The position numbers and the translations under genes are program-made. The notes below the pieces were generated by a model. That model saw nothing but the letters and a program-made list of their open reading frames with translations, ran no database searches and was not told the origin of the DNA. Positions 18,051-28,282 of a DNA stretch of 61,632 nucleotides are shown here, in pieces (the stretch's first letter is position 1; every line of letters starts with the position of its first letter). Source of the DNA: Janthinobacterium sp. GW456P (GTDB lineage Bacteria > Pseudomonadota > Gammaproteobacteria > Burkholderiales > Burkholderiaceae_D). The DNA lies in assembly GCF_002127655.1 (NCBI RefSeq), contig NZ_NEHB01000022.1:18276-79907 (forward strand), in the 5' to 3' direction.

Positions 18051-19845
18051 GCGCCTTGAGCAGCACCTCGATCCCCTCGGGCGCCATGGCGCGGCCCAGA
18101 AAATAGCCGAACGCCTCGTCGCAGCCCATCTCGGCCAGCAGTTCCAGCTGCTCGCCGCTTTCCACGCCGCCAGCGATGCTGCGCAACCCCAGCGTGCGCG
18201 CCATCGCCACGATGGCGCGCACCATGGCGCCGTCGCCGCCCGGCTTGCCCAGGTCGTCGACGAAGCACTTTTCGATCTTCACGGCGTCTGTGGGAAAGCG
18301 TTTCAGGTAAGTGAGCGAAGCGTCGCCCGTGCCGAAATCGCTGATGGCAATCGCCATGCCCAGCTGGCGGAACTGGCGCAGTATCAGCTCGCAGTTCTGG
18401 TTGCTGTCGATCAGGATGCCGGCGGCGATTTCCAGCTCGATGCAATGGCCCGGCACGCCGGCCGCCTCCAGCGCGGCGGCGAAATGGCGCGCGATATCGC
18501 GCTGGTAGAACTGGCGCGCCGACAGGCTGACGGACACCGTCAGCATCTGCCCCTGCGCGATCCAGCCGCGCGCCTGTTCCACCGCCGTGGCCATCACCCA
18601 CGCCCCCACTGGCAGGATCAAGGCACTTTCCTCCAGCACCGGCAAAAAGTCGAGCGGCATCATCAAGCCCAGTTCCGGATGTTTCCAGCGCAGCAGCGCC
18701 TTCACGCCCGTGATCCTGCGCGTCTTCAAGTCCATGCGCGGCTGGTAGAACAGGACGAATTCATCGCGTTCGAGCGCATGGCGCAGGGCCGTCTCGAGGA
18801 TGGTGCGCGAATACGTTTGCGTCTGCATGCGCGCGGCGTAGCGCAGACAGGTACCGGGCGCGTGGCGCTTGGCCGCATACATGGCCAGGTCGGCCTTTTC
18901 GATGAGCGCATTGACATCATCGTCGTCGTCCGGGTACAGGGCCACGCCCACGCTGGCCGCCACCGACAGGCTGTACTCGCCGATGACGAAGGGCGCGGCG
19001 ATGGCGGCGACGATTTTTTCAGCCACCCGTTCGGCATCGTGCGCCGTGCGCAGTTCCGTCAGCAGGATGATGAATTCGTCGCCGCCCTGGCGCGCCACCG
19101 TATCGACCTTGCGCACGCACTGCTGCACCCGGCGCGCGAACTCCGTCAGCACCTGGTCGCCCACGTCGTGCCCCAGGCTGTCGTTGATGGATTTGAAACG
19201 GTCGATGTCGACGAACAGCACGGCCAGCAAACCCTGGTGCCGGCGCGCGTAGGCGATGCCGTGCTCGAAGCGGATCTGGAAATGCAAACGGTTCGGCAGC
19301 CCCGTCAAGCCGTCGTGGTGGGCGATGAATTCCAGCTGCTGCTCGGCGCGTCGGCGGGCCGACACGTCGTGCAGCAGCAGCACCGCGCCGCCCTGCGCCA
19401 GCGGCGCGCAGCTGTACTGCACGTCGATGCGCTTGCCGTCAAGATGGCGCAGCAGCACGGCGCCGCGCGCCACCTCCAGCACCTCCTGGCGCGCCACGCA
19501 ATCGCGTACCTGGCGCGCCGCATCGATGGGCGTGCCGTCATGGAACAGCGGCAGCAGCGCGGTCACGGGCTGGCCCAGGCCATCGTCGCCCAGCAAGCCC
19601 CCCATCGCGCTGGCACGGGGATTCAGGTACTGCACCACGCCGTCGTGATCGGTGCCGACGATGGCCGCCGGTAATGCATGGAGCAGCGCCAGCGCATCCG
19701 CCATGCGCTGCGCCTGCGCCGCCTGCAGCACCGCGCCGGTCGCATGGCGCATGCGCCACATGCGCGCCGCCTGCCACTGGCTGGCCAGCAGCACGCTCAG
19801 CGTCACGGCCAGGCACAGGCACAGCGCCAGCAGCAGCGCCGTCAT
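18037..19845 (-). CDS. PAS-GGDEF protein with degenerate EAL domain
   Basis: The 602-aa membrane protein has an N-terminal helix (1-22), a PAS-like sensor (about 48-165), a GGDEF domain and an EAL-type domain. The cyclase signature GGDEF (254-258) is intact and so is the RxxD inhibitory site (R245, D248). The EAL domain looks inactive: EAL is KAL (382-384), the NLS Asn is S440, EITES reads EIAAG, DDFG reads SDFG (S502), KID reads KIE (525) and AEGVE reads AGGVE (559). It should therefore make c-di-GMP, with the EAL domain as a non-catalytic binding or regulatory module. It is convergent with the iron operon. Confidence 0.9.
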   Translation of the reverse strand: MTALLLALCLCLAVTLSVLLASQWQAARMWRMRHATGAVLQAAQAQRMADALALLHALPAAIVGTDHDGVVQYLNPRASAMGGLLGDDGLGQPVTALLPLFHDGTPIDAARQVRDCVARQEVLEVARGAVLLRHLDGKRIDVQYSCAPLAQGGAVLLLHDVSARRRAEQQLEFIAHHDGLTGLPNRLHFQIRFEHGIAYARRHQGLLAVLFVDIDRFKSINDSLGHDVGDQVLTEFARRVQQCVRKVDTVARQGGDEFIILLTELRTAHDAERVAEKIVAAIAAPFVIGEYSLSVAASVGVALYPDDDDDVNALIEKADLAMYAAKRHAPGTCLRYAARMQTQTYSRTILETALRHALERDEFVLFYQPRMDLKTRRITGVKALLRWKHPELGLMMPLDFLPVLEESALILPVGAWVMATAVEQARGWIAQGQMLTVSVSLSARQFYQRDIARHFAAALEAAGVPGHCIELEIAAGILIDSNQNCELILRQFRQLGMAIAISDFGTGDASLTYLKRFPTDAVKIEKCFVDDLGKPGGDGAMVRAIVAMARTLGLRSIAGGVESGEQLELLAEMGCDEAFGYFLGRAMAPEGIEVLLKAPSQA

Positions 19846-20013
19846 GCGTCACCCGGCAGGCGGAAAGTACGGGACATGGTTTTCCTTTGCAACGCGCGCC
19901 ATGCGGCCGGGCGCAGATACATGCTGAAAGGAAATAATATAAGAATTTCGGCGCGATATTTGCCTGATCGGGCGCCGCTTGACTGGCATCAAGCGGCGCA
20001 GGGCATGCCTGCT

Positions 20014-21642
20014 TCAGGCCAGCGACAGCGTGCGGGCCAGGGCGGCGCCCGCCGGTGCGGCCACGCCGGGCGTGCCGTGCAGCTTGAAGATGCTGACGGC
20101 GTCGGCCAGGCTGGCCGCCTGCTGCTGCAGCGCGTCCGCAGCGGCGGCGGCCTGCTCCACCAGGGCCGCGTTCTGCTGCGTCACGCCATCCATCTGGCTG
20201 ATGGCGATGCTGATCTGCTCGATGCCGTCGCGCTGTTCCACACTGGCCACGGCGATCTCGCCGATGATGGCGTTCACGCGCTGCACGCTGCTCACCACCT
20301 CATCCATCGTGTGCCCCGCCTGGCCGGCCAGCACGCTGCCCTCTTCCACCGTGCGCACGGATTCGCCGATCAGCTGCTTGATTTCCATGGCCGCCGCGGC
20401 CGAGCGGTGCGCCAGGCTGCGCACTTCGCTGGCCACGACGGCAAAGCCGCGTCCCTGCTCGCCCGCGCGCGCCGCTTCCACGGCCGCATTCAGGGCCAGG
20501 ATATTCGTCTGGAAAGCGATGCCGTCGATGACGCCGATGATGTCGACGATGCGCTTCGAGGAGGCATTGATATGGTTCATGGTCTGCACCACCTGCGCCA
20601 CGGCTGCGCCGCCCCGCTGCGCCACGTCGGACGCGCCGCCGGCCAGCTGGCGCGCCTGGTCGGCGTTGTCGTTATTCTGCCGCACGGTGGTGGTCAGCTC
20701 GATCATCGAGGCGGCCGTCTCTTCCAGCGAACTGGCCTGCTCCTCCGTGCGCGAGGACAGGTCCATATTGCCGCTGGCGATTTCGCCGGACGCCATGGCG
20801 ATGGCGTCCGTGCCGGCGCGCACCCTGCCGACGATGGCGGCCAGGTTGCCGCTCATCGCTTTTAAAGCACGCAGCAGGTCGCCGATTTCATCGCGGCTGC
20901 CGTCGGCCACCACGGCGCGCAGGTCGCCGGCCGCCACTTGCTGGGCGATGCCGACGGCCGCGCCCAGCGGCACCGTGATGCTGCGGATCAGCCACCACAC
21001 GGTGATGCTGCCGACCACCAGGGTCACCAGCACCGTGGCCAGCATGACGATGCTGGCGCTGCGGTGCGCGGCGTCATCCTGCTCCTTCATCTGCGCCATC
21101 AGGCTGTGCGACTGCTTGCCGATGGCCGCGACGATGGCGTCGATCTGGCGCGTCGGTTCGCGGTCCATGCCCTTGACCAGCGCATCGACCGTCTGGGCGC
21201 TGTCGGCGCGCGCGCCATCATACTTTTGCAGCGCCGCCAGGTAGCTCACGCCCAGCGCATCGTGCGCCTGCAGCGCACGCTCCACGGGCGCCGTATCGAG
21301 TTTCAACGCCCCCATCATGGCCTGCAGGCTTTTCAATTCCTTGCGCGTCTGCGCGCCGCTGGCGACGAACGCTTCGCGGTAGCGCTGGAAGGCGGCCGCG
21401 TCGCCGCCGCGCAGCAGGATGTTTTTCCATTCCTGCACCTGGATCTTGAATTCCACCTGCGCGCTGCGCGCCGCGTCGACGGCTTGCGTCAGGGCCACGG
21501 AGCGCTGCATGGCTTCGTTGCCGCGCGCACTGGCCGCGTCGAGCGCGCTCCAGCCGCGCGCGCCGACGAACACCAGCGCAAGAAAGAAGAAGGCGCCCAA
21601 CAGACCCAGGCGTACGGAGATTTTCAGATTCGCGAGTTGCAT
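20014..21642 (-). CDS. Methyl-accepting chemotaxis protein
   Basis: The 542-aa chemoreceptor has membrane helices at about 12-30 and 190-212. Between them is a periplasmic four-helix-bundle-like ligand domain; a HAMP linker and a long coiled-coil signalling domain follow. The CheA/CheW-contact hairpin [20 protein letters not shown] is intact. There is no C-terminal pentapeptide tether. I chose the ATG at 21642 because GGGAG precedes it and it gives a normal receptor N terminus. The ligand is unknown. It is closely similar in its signalling half to the receptor at 37155. Confidence 0.92.
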   Translation of the reverse strand: MQLANLKISVRLGLLGAFFFLALVFVGARGWSALDAASARGNEAMQRSVALTQAVDAARSAQVEFKIQVQEWKNILLRGGDAAAFQRYREAFVASGAQTRKELKSLQAMMGALKLDTAPVERALQAHDALGVSYLAALQKYDGARADSAQTVDALVKGMDREPTRQIDAIVAAIGKQSHSLMAQMKEQDDAAHRSASIVMLATVLVTLVVGSITVWWLIRSITVPLGAAVGIAQQVAAGDLRAVVADGSRDEIGDLLRALKAMSGNLAAIVGRVRAGTDAIAMASGEIASGNMDLSSRTEEQASSLEETAASMIELTTTVRQNNDNADQARQLAGGASDVAQRGGAAVAQVVQTMNHINASSKRIVDIIGVIDGIAFQTNILALNAAVEAARAGEQGRGFAVVASEVRSLAHRSAAAAMEIKQLIGESVRTVEEGSVLAGQAGHTMDEVVSSVQRVNAIIGEIAVASVEQRDGIEQISIAISQMDGVTQQNAALVEQAAAAADALQQQAASLADAVSIFKLHGTPGVAAPAGAALARTLSLA

Positions 21643-21869
21643 GTGTTTCTCCCGGCGGCAAGAACAGGATGGCAACAAAGACGCCGCCAAATCTATCCAA
21701 TTCTCACCGAATACACAAATCATGCGGCGGGGCCCGTGAAAAACCAAGCAGCGCTTTCGCTAGAGAAACACTTTCAACATAGAAACAACAAATTACACGG
21801 GAAGATTGACTGTCTGGCCATATTCCCGCACCCGCAGCATGGTCCGGCAGGCAATCTTGCCGGCCCCCG

Positions 21870-23342
21870 TCAGCGCGCCGCCGCCGCGCCCGCGAACTCT
21901 TCGCGCAGCAGCGGGTACAAACGCCGGTAACGTGCCAGGCGTTCGTCCAGCACGCCGGACGCCTGCGGCGCCACCGTTTCCTGCACGGCCGGGCGCGTGC
22001 ACACCTGCGCGGGCGGCAAGCCCGTCACCGCCATCTGCGCCAGGCGCGCCGCGCCCAGGGTGCCGCCGGCCACGCCGTGGTCGTGGCGCAGCACGTGCAA
22101 GCCCGAGGCATTCGCGCACAGCTGGGCCCAGAAGCGGCTGCGCGAACCGCCGCCCACGAACGACGCTTCTTCCAGCTGCGTGCCGGCGCTGCGCAAGGCC
22201 GCATTGCCGTCGGCCATGGCAAAGGCCACGCCTTCCATCACGCTGTAGGCCAGTTCCGCGCGCCCGTGCTCCGTCGACAAACCAAAAAACACGCCGCGCG
22301 CCGTGGCGTCGTTGTGCGGCGTGCGCTCGCCGCTCAAATACGGCAGGAAGACGGGTGCCGTGCGCGCCTCGACGTTTTCCGCCAGCGTCGCCAATTCGCC
22401 GATGTCGTTCGACTGCGTCAGCCGCGCCACCCAGCTGAGGCTGGACGCCGCGCTGAGGATCACGCTCATCTGGTGCCAGCGCTCGGGCAGGCAATGGCAG
22501 AACGCATGCACGCCCTGGCCCGGATTGGGCGCGAAGCCGTCGCTGCCCGCGAACAGCACGCCCGAGGTCCCCAGCGACAGCAGGCCGGCGCCCGGCTCCA
22601 CCACGCCCAGGCCGACGGCGGCGGCCGCGTTGTCGCCCGCGCCGCCGGCCAGCACCACCGCATGCGCGATGCCCCATTCCTGGCACAGCGAGGGGCGCAC
22701 CTGCGCGGCGGCATGGCTGCCTTCCACCAGGCGCGGCATGTGCTCGCGCGTGAGGCCAGTGGCCGCCAGCATGCGCTCGGACCAGTCGCGCCTGGCCACG
22801 TCCAGCCACAGGGTGCCGGAAGCGTCGGACATGTCGGACACATATTCTCCCGTCAGGCGCAGGGCCACGTAATCCTTGGGCAGCAGGACCTTGGCCGTGG
22901 CGCGGAACAGCGACGGCTCGTACTTTTGCAGCCACAGCAGCTTGGGCGCCGTGAAACCGGGCATGGCCTGGTTGCCCGTGATGGCGCGCGACTCGGGCAC
23001 CAGCGCCTCGAGTTCCACGCATTCGGCAAAGGCGCGCGTGTCGTTCCACAGCATGGCCGCGCGCAGCACGTGCTGCTGCTTGTCGAGCAGGGTGGCGCCA
23101 TGCATCTGGCCCGACAGGGCGATGCCGCGCAAGCCGGAAAACGCCACCGGCTGCGCGGCGCGGATGGCGGCGATGACGTCCAGGGTGGCATGCCACCAGT
23201 CTTCGGGATTCTGCTCCGACCAGCCGGGATGGGGGCTGGAGACGCGCAGGGTCACGCCGCTGCTGGCAAGGATGGTCTGCGCGTCATCGGTGAGGATGGC
23301 CTTGACTTCGGAAGTGCCGATATCGATACCGAGATAAGTCAT
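21870..23342 (-). CDS. xylB: Xylulokinase
   Basis: This enzyme phosphorylates D-xylulose to D-xylulose 5-phosphate for the pentose phosphate pathway. The 490-aa FGGY kinase has the N-terminal GIDIGTSEVKAI phosphate loop, SGQMHG (about 77-82), LWNDTRA and GGAGDNAAAA with the likely catalytic Asp at 237. The C-terminal FVGGGSRSRFW ATP motif is also present. The ATG at 23342 gives standard length. It is the last gene of the leftward polyol operon, 17 nt after the AraC-type regulator, and accepts the product of the dehydrogenase in the same operon. Confidence 0.93.
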   Translation of the reverse strand: MTYLGIDIGTSEVKAILTDDAQTILASSGVTLRVSSPHPGWSEQNPEDWWHATLDVIAAIRAAQPVAFSGLRGIALSGQMHGATLLDKQQHVLRAAMLWNDTRAFAECVELEALVPESRAITGNQAMPGFTAPKLLWLQKYEPSLFRATAKVLLPKDYVALRLTGEYVSDMSDASGTLWLDVARRDWSERMLAATGLTREHMPRLVEGSHAAAQVRPSLCQEWGIAHAVVLAGGAGDNAAAAVGLGVVEPGAGLLSLGTSGVLFAGSDGFAPNPGQGVHAFCHCLPERWHQMSVILSAASSLSWVARLTQSNDIGELATLAENVEARTAPVFLPYLSGERTPHNDATARGVFFGLSTEHGRAELAYSVMEGVAFAMADGNAALRSAGTQLEEASFVGGGSRSRFWAQLCANASGLHVLRHDHGVAGGTLGAARLAQMAVTGLPPAQVCTRPAVQETVAPQASGVLDERLARYRRLYPLLREEFAGAAAAR

Positions 23343-23359
23343 TTGATTCCAAAAGAGAG

Positions 23360-24250
23360 TTAAGGATGGCCGTCGCCGGACGGCTCGGGCATGTTCATCA
23401 GCAGGCAGGAGCGGAATTTCGACGGCGACATCTGCTTGTGCGCCAAAAACTGGCGGTTGAAATTGGAAAGGTTGTTGAATCCCGTGCGGTAGCAGATATC
23501 GGTGACCTTCATGTCCGTGTTCATCAGCAGCTCGCAGGCCAGCGCGATGCGCTCCTGGTTCACGTATTGAATGAACGAAGTGCCCGTATGCTTGCGGAAG
23601 AAACGCGTGAATTTCAAGGTATTCATCTCCGCCACGTCGGCCACGTCCTGCTCGCAAAAATCGAGCGTGATGTTCTGCTTGATGTAGGCCAGCACCAGGT
23701 TGATGGTCGACGACATGTAGCGGCCCGCCTGCGCCAGGTAGCTGACGCTGGCCAGGGGCCGCCGCTCTCGGCAGCCGCACAGTTCGCCGAACAGGCGCGT
23801 AAACAGTTCGACGCGGCGCAAGCCCTGCGCCGTCGTCAATTCCTTCATCAGCGGCACCAGGCGCAGGCCCAGCGCATCGGGAAATTGCAAGCCCCTGGCG
23901 GCCTCGCCCAGCAGAGCTTTCAGGGGCGCCATTTCCGGAAACAGCAGCGCGCAGCGTTCGATGAAGTCGCCGGAAAACTGCAGCACCAGGTCGCGCTCGG
24001 GCAGCACCACGCCTTCCGGCAGTTCGCTGACCCAGTTGTGCGGCAGGTTCGGCCCCGTCAAGATCAGATTGCCCGCCCCGTAACTGCCGATATGGTCGCC
24101 GATAAAAAATTTGCCGTTCGACGTGATGATGAAGTGCAGTTCGTACTCGGGGTGAAAATGCCATTTCGCCACGGTGTGCGGAAAGCCGTGCGCCCACGCG
24201 CGAAACGATTCGTGGATCGGTTTGTGGATCAGTTCCAGGTCAGGCGTCAC
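23360..24250 (-). CDS. AraC family transcriptional regulator of the polyol operon
   Basis: The 296-aa protein has an N-terminal cupin-like sensor domain (HFHPEYELHFI near 31-41) and a C-terminal double helix-turn-helix (about 185-285: DVADVAEMNTLKFTRFFRKH and VTDICYRTGFNNLSNFNRQF). It lies inside the operon between the ATPase and xylulokinase genes, so it most likely senses the polyol or its keto product and activates the transport operon. Imperfect 11-bp direct repeats lie 39-62 bp upstream of its start. Confidence 0.9.
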   Translation of the reverse strand: MTPDLELIHKPIHESFRAWAHGFPHTVAKWHFHPEYELHFIITSNGKFFIGDHIGSYGAGNLILTGPNLPHNWVSELPEGVVLPERDLVLQFSGDFIERCALLFPEMAPLKALLGEAARGLQFPDALGLRLVPLMKELTTAQGLRRVELFTRLFGELCGCRERRPLASVSYLAQAGRYMSSTINLVLAYIKQNITLDFCEQDVADVAEMNTLKFTRFFRKHTGTSFIQYVNQERIALACELLMNTDMKVTDICYRTGFNNLSNFNRQFLAHKQMSPSKFRSCLLMNMPEPSGDGHP

Positions 24251-24288
24251 GGCAGTTCCCTTGCGCGTTCTCGTTGCCAGCTATTCTA

Positions 24289-24312
24289 ACCACTTAGTCA
24301 CCACTTAGTGAC
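24289..24312. promoter_or_regulatory. 11-bp-period direct repeats upstream of AraC gene
   Basis: ACCACTTAGT occurs at 24289-24298 and again at 24300-24309, one helical turn apart, each followed by (C/G)A. The repeats overlap the stop codon of the ATPase gene and precede the araC-type gene. Tandem direct repeats suit AraC-family binding, but chance overlap with coding sequence cannot be excluded. Confidence 0.35.
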
Positions 24313-25432
24313 CACTGACCGCCACGGCCAGCCCGCTGTCGGCGTCGAACAGGTGCATGTGTTCTTCGTCGAAGGCCAGCGCCAGGGTCTGCCCCACCTG
24401 CGCCACGCTGTGGGCCGCATGCGCCGGCAGCAGGGCGGACAGGCTCAAGGCGCCGCACTGGAAGCTGATCAGCGCTTCGGCCCCCAGCAGCTCGACCAGG
24501 TCGATCACGCACGCCAGGCCATGCGTGCCGGCCGGCTGCTGCGTTTGTGCCTGCACTTGCGCCGCGCGCAAGTGGTTCGGACGCAGGCCGAAGACCACGC
24601 GCGCGCCTGCCGGCAAAGCCGCGAAGCAGGGCGACGTCAATGACCAGCGGTAGCCGGCGCACGCGAGCAGCGTGTGTCCACCCTCTTTTTCGATGACGCC
24701 ATCAATGAAGTTCATGGCCGGCGTGCCGATGAAGCCAGCCGCGAACAGGGTGCGCGGATGGTTGTACAGTTCCGCCGGCGTGCCGATCTGTTCGATATGC
24801 CCGCCCTTCATCAGCACCACGCGGTCGGCCAGGGTCATCGCTTCCAGCTGGTCGTGCGTGACATACAGGGTGGTGGTGCGCAGGCGCCGGTGCAAGCGCT
24901 TGATGTCGGCGCGCAGCTGCGCACGCAGCTTGGCATCCAAATTCGACAGCGGTTCGTCGAACAGGAACACCTGCGGCGTCTTGATCATGGCGCGCGCGAT
25001 GGCCGTGCGCTGCTGCTGGCCGCCCGACATGGCGCGCGGCTTGCGCTCGAGCAGGCTGTCCAGACTGAGGATGGCCGCCACCTCGCGCACGCGGCGCTCG
25101 ATCTCGTCGTGCGGCACCTTCAGGCGGCGCAGGCCAAAGGCGATATTGTCGTACACCGTCATGTGCGGATACAGCGCGTAGTTCTGGAACACCATCGCCA
25201 CGTTGCGCGCGCGTGGCGGCAAGTCGTTGACGATGGCGCCGCCGATGTGCAGCTCGCCGCCGCTGATGTCTTCCAGGCCCGCGATCATGCGCAGCAGGGT
25301 CGACTTGCCGCAGCCCGAAGGCCCCAGCAGGACGATGAATTCGCCGTCGGCGATCTCCAAGTCGAACGGCTGCAGCACGGCCGTCTTCTGGTCATAGGTC
25401 TTGTGCAGCTGCCTGCAGGCGATGTTTGCCAT
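24305..25432 (-). CDS. Sugar/polyol ABC transporter ATP-binding subunit
   Basis: This 375-aa MalK/UgpC/SmoK-type ATPase powers the importer encoded upstream. Walker A GPSGCGKST (37-45), signature MSGGQQQRTAIARAM, Walker B VFLFDEPLSNLD and the C-terminal OB-like regulatory domain (FGLRPNHLRAA) are all present. It is 2 nt from the dehydrogenase stop. Family preference is for mannitol, sorbitol or xylitol-type importers, consistent with its neighbours. Confidence 0.93.
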   Translation of the reverse strand: MANIACRQLHKTYDQKTAVLQPFDLEIADGEFIVLLGPSGCGKSTLLRMIAGLEDISGGELHIGGAIVNDLPPRARNVAMVFQNYALYPHMTVYDNIAFGLRRLKVPHDEIERRVREVAAILSLDSLLERKPRAMSGGQQQRTAIARAMIKTPQVFLFDEPLSNLDAKLRAQLRADIKRLHRRLRTTTLYVTHDQLEAMTLADRVVLMKGGHIEQIGTPAELYNHPRTLFAAGFIGTPAMNFIDGVIEKEGGHTLLACAGYRWSLTSPCFAALPAGARVVFGLRPNHLRAAQVQAQTQQPAGTHGLACVIDLVELLGAEALISFQCGALSLSALLPAHAAHSVAQVGQTLALAFDEEHMHLFDADSGLAVAVSGH

Positions 25433-25434
25433 GA

Positions 25435-26475
25435 TCAGTCTCCTGCCAGTTCAATTTGGATCTTGACGTCGCGCGGGTGGCCTTTGGCCGCTTCCTCGAA
25501 CGCCTGCACGCCGTCGGCAAAGCCGAAGGTGCGCGAAATGAACGGTTTCACGTCGATCTTGCCCGAGGCGAGCAAGGCAATGGCGCGCGGGAAGATGTTC
25601 GCGTAGCGAAACACGGACTCGATGCGCGCTTCCTTGGCCTGGATGGCGACGATATCGAAAGGGACATTTTCGGACGGCATGCCGACCAGCACCAGGCAGC
25701 CGTTCGGGCACAGCAAGTCGACGATGTGGTCGTAGGCGCGCATGCTGCCGCTGGCCTCGAAAACGATGTCGGCGCCCCAGCCATCCGTCAGCGCGCGCAC
25801 CGCGTCGGCCAGGCTGGCCTGGCGCACGTCGACCGTGGTCACGGCGGCGTTATCGGCGAAGAGGGCCAGCTTTTCCGGCACCAGGTCGGCCAGGATCACG
25901 CGCGAGCAGCCGCCCGCCAGCGCCGCCAGCGCAGTCATCGCGCCGATGGTGCCGGCGCCGATCACCACGGCCACGTCGCCCGGCTTGATGGCCGCCTTCT
26001 TGGCCGCCTGCAGGCCGATGGCCAGCGGCTCGACGATGGCGCCTTCGCCGAAGCTGACGTTGTCGGGCAGCTTGAAGGTAAACGCGGCAGGATGCACCAC
26101 GTACGGCGTGAGGCAGCCGTGGATGGGCGGCGTGGCCCAGAAGCGCACGGCCGGGTCGAGGTTGTACAGGCCGCGCATGGTGGCCGGCGAATCGAACTGC
26201 GGCACGCCCGGCTCCATGCAGACGCGGTCGCCCACTTTCAAATGTGTCACCTCGTCGCCTGCTTCCGCCACCACGCCGGACGCTTCGTGACCGAGCACCA
26301 TCGGCGCTTCGACGGCGAAGGGGCCGATCTTGCCATGTTTAAAATAGTGCACGTCGCTGCCGCAGATGCCGACAGTATGAATCTTGATCTTCACGTCGCG
26401 CGGGCCGACGACGAGCGGTACGTCGATGTCGCGCAAGGTGATTTTTTCCGCCTGTTCCAAAACGAGTGCTTGCAT
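25435..26475 (-). CDS. Zinc-dependent polyol (xylitol/sorbitol-type) dehydrogenase
   Basis: This 346-aa medium-chain dehydrogenase oxidises a polyol to a ketose with NAD. Catalytic zinc ligands are C38 (GICGSDVH), H63 and E64 (GHEASG). The Rossmann motif [10 protein letters not shown] begins near residue 171. The loop at 91-108 that usually carries the four structural-zinc Cys has none, as in zinc-poor sorbitol dehydrogenases. With xylulokinase in the same operon, xylitol to D-xylulose is the best guess; D-arabitol or sorbitol are alternatives. Confidence 0.88.
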   Translation of the reverse strand: MQALVLEQAEKITLRDIDVPLVVGPRDVKIKIHTVGICGSDVHYFKHGKIGPFAVEAPMVLGHEASGVVAEAGDEVTHLKVGDRVCMEPGVPQFDSPATMRGLYNLDPAVRFWATPPIHGCLTPYVVHPAAFTFKLPDNVSFGEGAIVEPLAIGLQAAKKAAIKPGDVAVVIGAGTIGAMTALAALAGGCSRVILADLVPEKLALFADNAAVTTVDVRQASLADAVRALTDGWGADIVFEASGSMRAYDHIVDLLCPNGCLVLVGMPSENVPFDIVAIQAKEARIESVFRYANIFPRAIALLASGKIDVKPFISRTFGFADGVQAFEEAAKGHPRDVKIQIELAGD

Positions 26476-26485
26476 GATGAATTCC

Positions 26486-27313
26486 TTATTTATGTTTGAG
26501 CATGGAGTTGAGCAGCCGTCCCAGGATGCCGACGAACAGCAGCGGCGGCAGCGCCAGCAGCACGGTGGAAGCGTTCACCACGCCCCACGGCACTTCCTGG
26601 CCCATCGAGGTAAACGCCGACGCCACCACGGGCAGAGTCATGCTTTTCGACGAGGTGAGCGCCAGCGCGATCATCAGTTCATTCCAGACCAGCACGAAGC
26701 TGAAGACGATGCCGCCCATCAGGGTCTTCGACGCTACCGGCAGGGCCACGTGCCAGAACACCTGGTAAGGGCCGTAGCCGTCGAGCGCGGCCGCTTCCTC
26801 GATCTCCTTCGGGATACGGGCAAACGCGGGAATCGATAGCCAGATGATGGTCGACAGGGTCACCAGCAGATACGTCACCACCATCGACAATCGCGAGTCG
26901 TACAGGCCCAGGTCGATCCAGATCGAGATCAGCGGAATGGCGACGGCCACCGGCGGCAAAAAGCGCAGGGACAGCAGGAAGAACTGGATATCCTTCTTGG
27001 CCGGGACCGGATAGCGGGCGATCGCATACGCGGCCGGCACACCGAGCACGGCGCCCAGCAACACGGCCACGCCGACGATGGCCACGCTGTTGCCCAGCCC
27101 CGTCAGCACTTCCGGGCTGGCCAGCACCTGCCGGTAGTTGGCCAGGGTCGGGCTGAAGAAAAAGCGCGGCACGGGCGTGACGATATCCATCAGCTCCTTG
27201 AAGGAATTGAGCACGGCCCACAGGATGGGGAACAGCGCCACCAGGATAATCACGGTGGTGATGGCGGTGGTGGTGACGGCACCGAAGCCGCGAGAGAGCG
27301 TCAGTTTTCCCAT
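26486..27313 (-). CDS. Polyol ABC transporter permease 2
   Basis: The 275-aa MalG-type inner-membrane subunit has six hydrophobic helices. The EAA loop that contacts the ATPase is visible as [23 protein letters not shown] used the ATG at 27313 ([10 protein letters not shown]), which overlaps the end of the first permease gene by 13 bp; the upstream open frame is shadow. The dehydrogenase gene follows after 10 nt. Confidence 0.92.
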   Translation of the reverse strand: MGKLTLSRGFGAVTTTAITTVIILVALFPILWAVLNSFKELMDIVTPVPRFFFSPTLANYRQVLASPEVLTGLGNSVAIVGVAVLLGAVLGVPAAYAIARYPVPAKKDIQFFLLSLRFLPPVAVAIPLISIWIDLGLYDSRLSMVVTYLLVTLSTIIWLSIPAFARIPKEIEEAAALDGYGPYQVFWHVALPVASKTLMGGIVFSFVLVWNELMIALALTSSKSMTLPVVASAFTSMGQEVPWGVVNASTVLLALPPLLFVGILGRLLNSMLKHK

Positions 27314-28191
27314 TTGGCGACCCGCTTCCAGAGGAGAGTGAAAATTACGGTGGTGGCCAGCATCATCAGCACGGCCATGCTGGACGCGTACGACACCTTG
27401 CCCATCAGGCCGATGCCTTGCGCGTACGCGTACATGTCCAGCGTTTCGGTGGAGATGCCGGGACCGCCCTTGGTCATCACGTAGATCAGGTCGAACGAGC
27501 GCAGCGACTCGACCATCTTGATGAACACCAGGCTCATGATGGGGACCTTGAGCATCGGCAGCGCGATATACGCATACACCTGGAGCGTGCCGGCGTAATC
27601 GAGGCGCGCCGCTTCCAGCGGTTCGGCCGGCAGCGTTTCGAGCAGCTTCAGGATGACGGCGCCGAAGAACAGACCCCACTGCCAGATGTCGACCAGCGCC
27701 ACCGCATACAGTGCCGTGGCGGGATCGGCCAGCAAGGCGCTGCCGCCCAGGCCCACGCAGTCGAGCAGCCAGTTCAAAATGCCCATCAGCGGCGAATACA
27801 TGAACTTCCAGATGAAGGCCGCCGAGACGCGCGGCAGCAGCACGGGCACGATCAGCAGCAGCGCGAGAAGATCACGCGTGCGTCCCTTGACTTTCTCGAA
27901 CAGGAACACGGCCAGCAGCACGCCGACGAGCAGCGAGCCGGCCACGGTGACGACTTCCCAGACGGCCGACACCTGCACGGCATTGAGGAAGCGGCGGTCG
28001 CCGAACAGGCGGATGAAATTGGCAAAGCCGACATAGTCGCTGTCGCTGTAGCGCAGCACGCGGTTTTGCAGCGCCAGGTTGATGGCGGCGATGCTGGGCA
28101 CCAGGCCCAGGATCAGCAGGACCAGCAGCGGCAGCGTCAAAAAGACGGCCGGCAGCCAGGTATGGCGTTGTTTACGGATGGAATGCGACAT
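27301..28191 (-). CDS. Polyol ABC transporter permease 1
   Basis: The 296-aa MalF-type permease has six predicted membrane helices. The EAA loop appears as PLEAARLDYAGTLQVYAYIALP. It pairs with the second permease (overlapping genes) to form the channel. It lies 91 nt after the binding-protein gene; that gap shows no obvious terminator. Confidence 0.92.
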   Translation of the reverse strand: MSHSIRKQRHTWLPAVFLTLPLLVLLILGLVPSIAAINLALQNRVLRYSDSDYVGFANFIRLFGDRRFLNAVQVSAVWEVVTVAGSLLVGVLLAVFLFEKVKGRTRDLLALLLIVPVLLPRVSAAFIWKFMYSPLMGILNWLLDCVGLGGSALLADPATALYAVALVDIWQWGLFFGAVILKLLETLPAEPLEAARLDYAGTLQVYAYIALPMLKVPIMSLVFIKMVESLRSFDLIYVMTKGGPGISTETLDMYAYAQGIGLMGKVSYASSMAVLMMLATTVIFTLLWKRVAKWEN

Positions 28192-28282
28192 GGGAGAGAC
28201 TCTCGCAACGGACTGTCAAGTACAGGGAAGCTGGCCGCCGCCTTGATGGGCGGCGGCGACACGGCAGGCGGCTTACTGCGGC

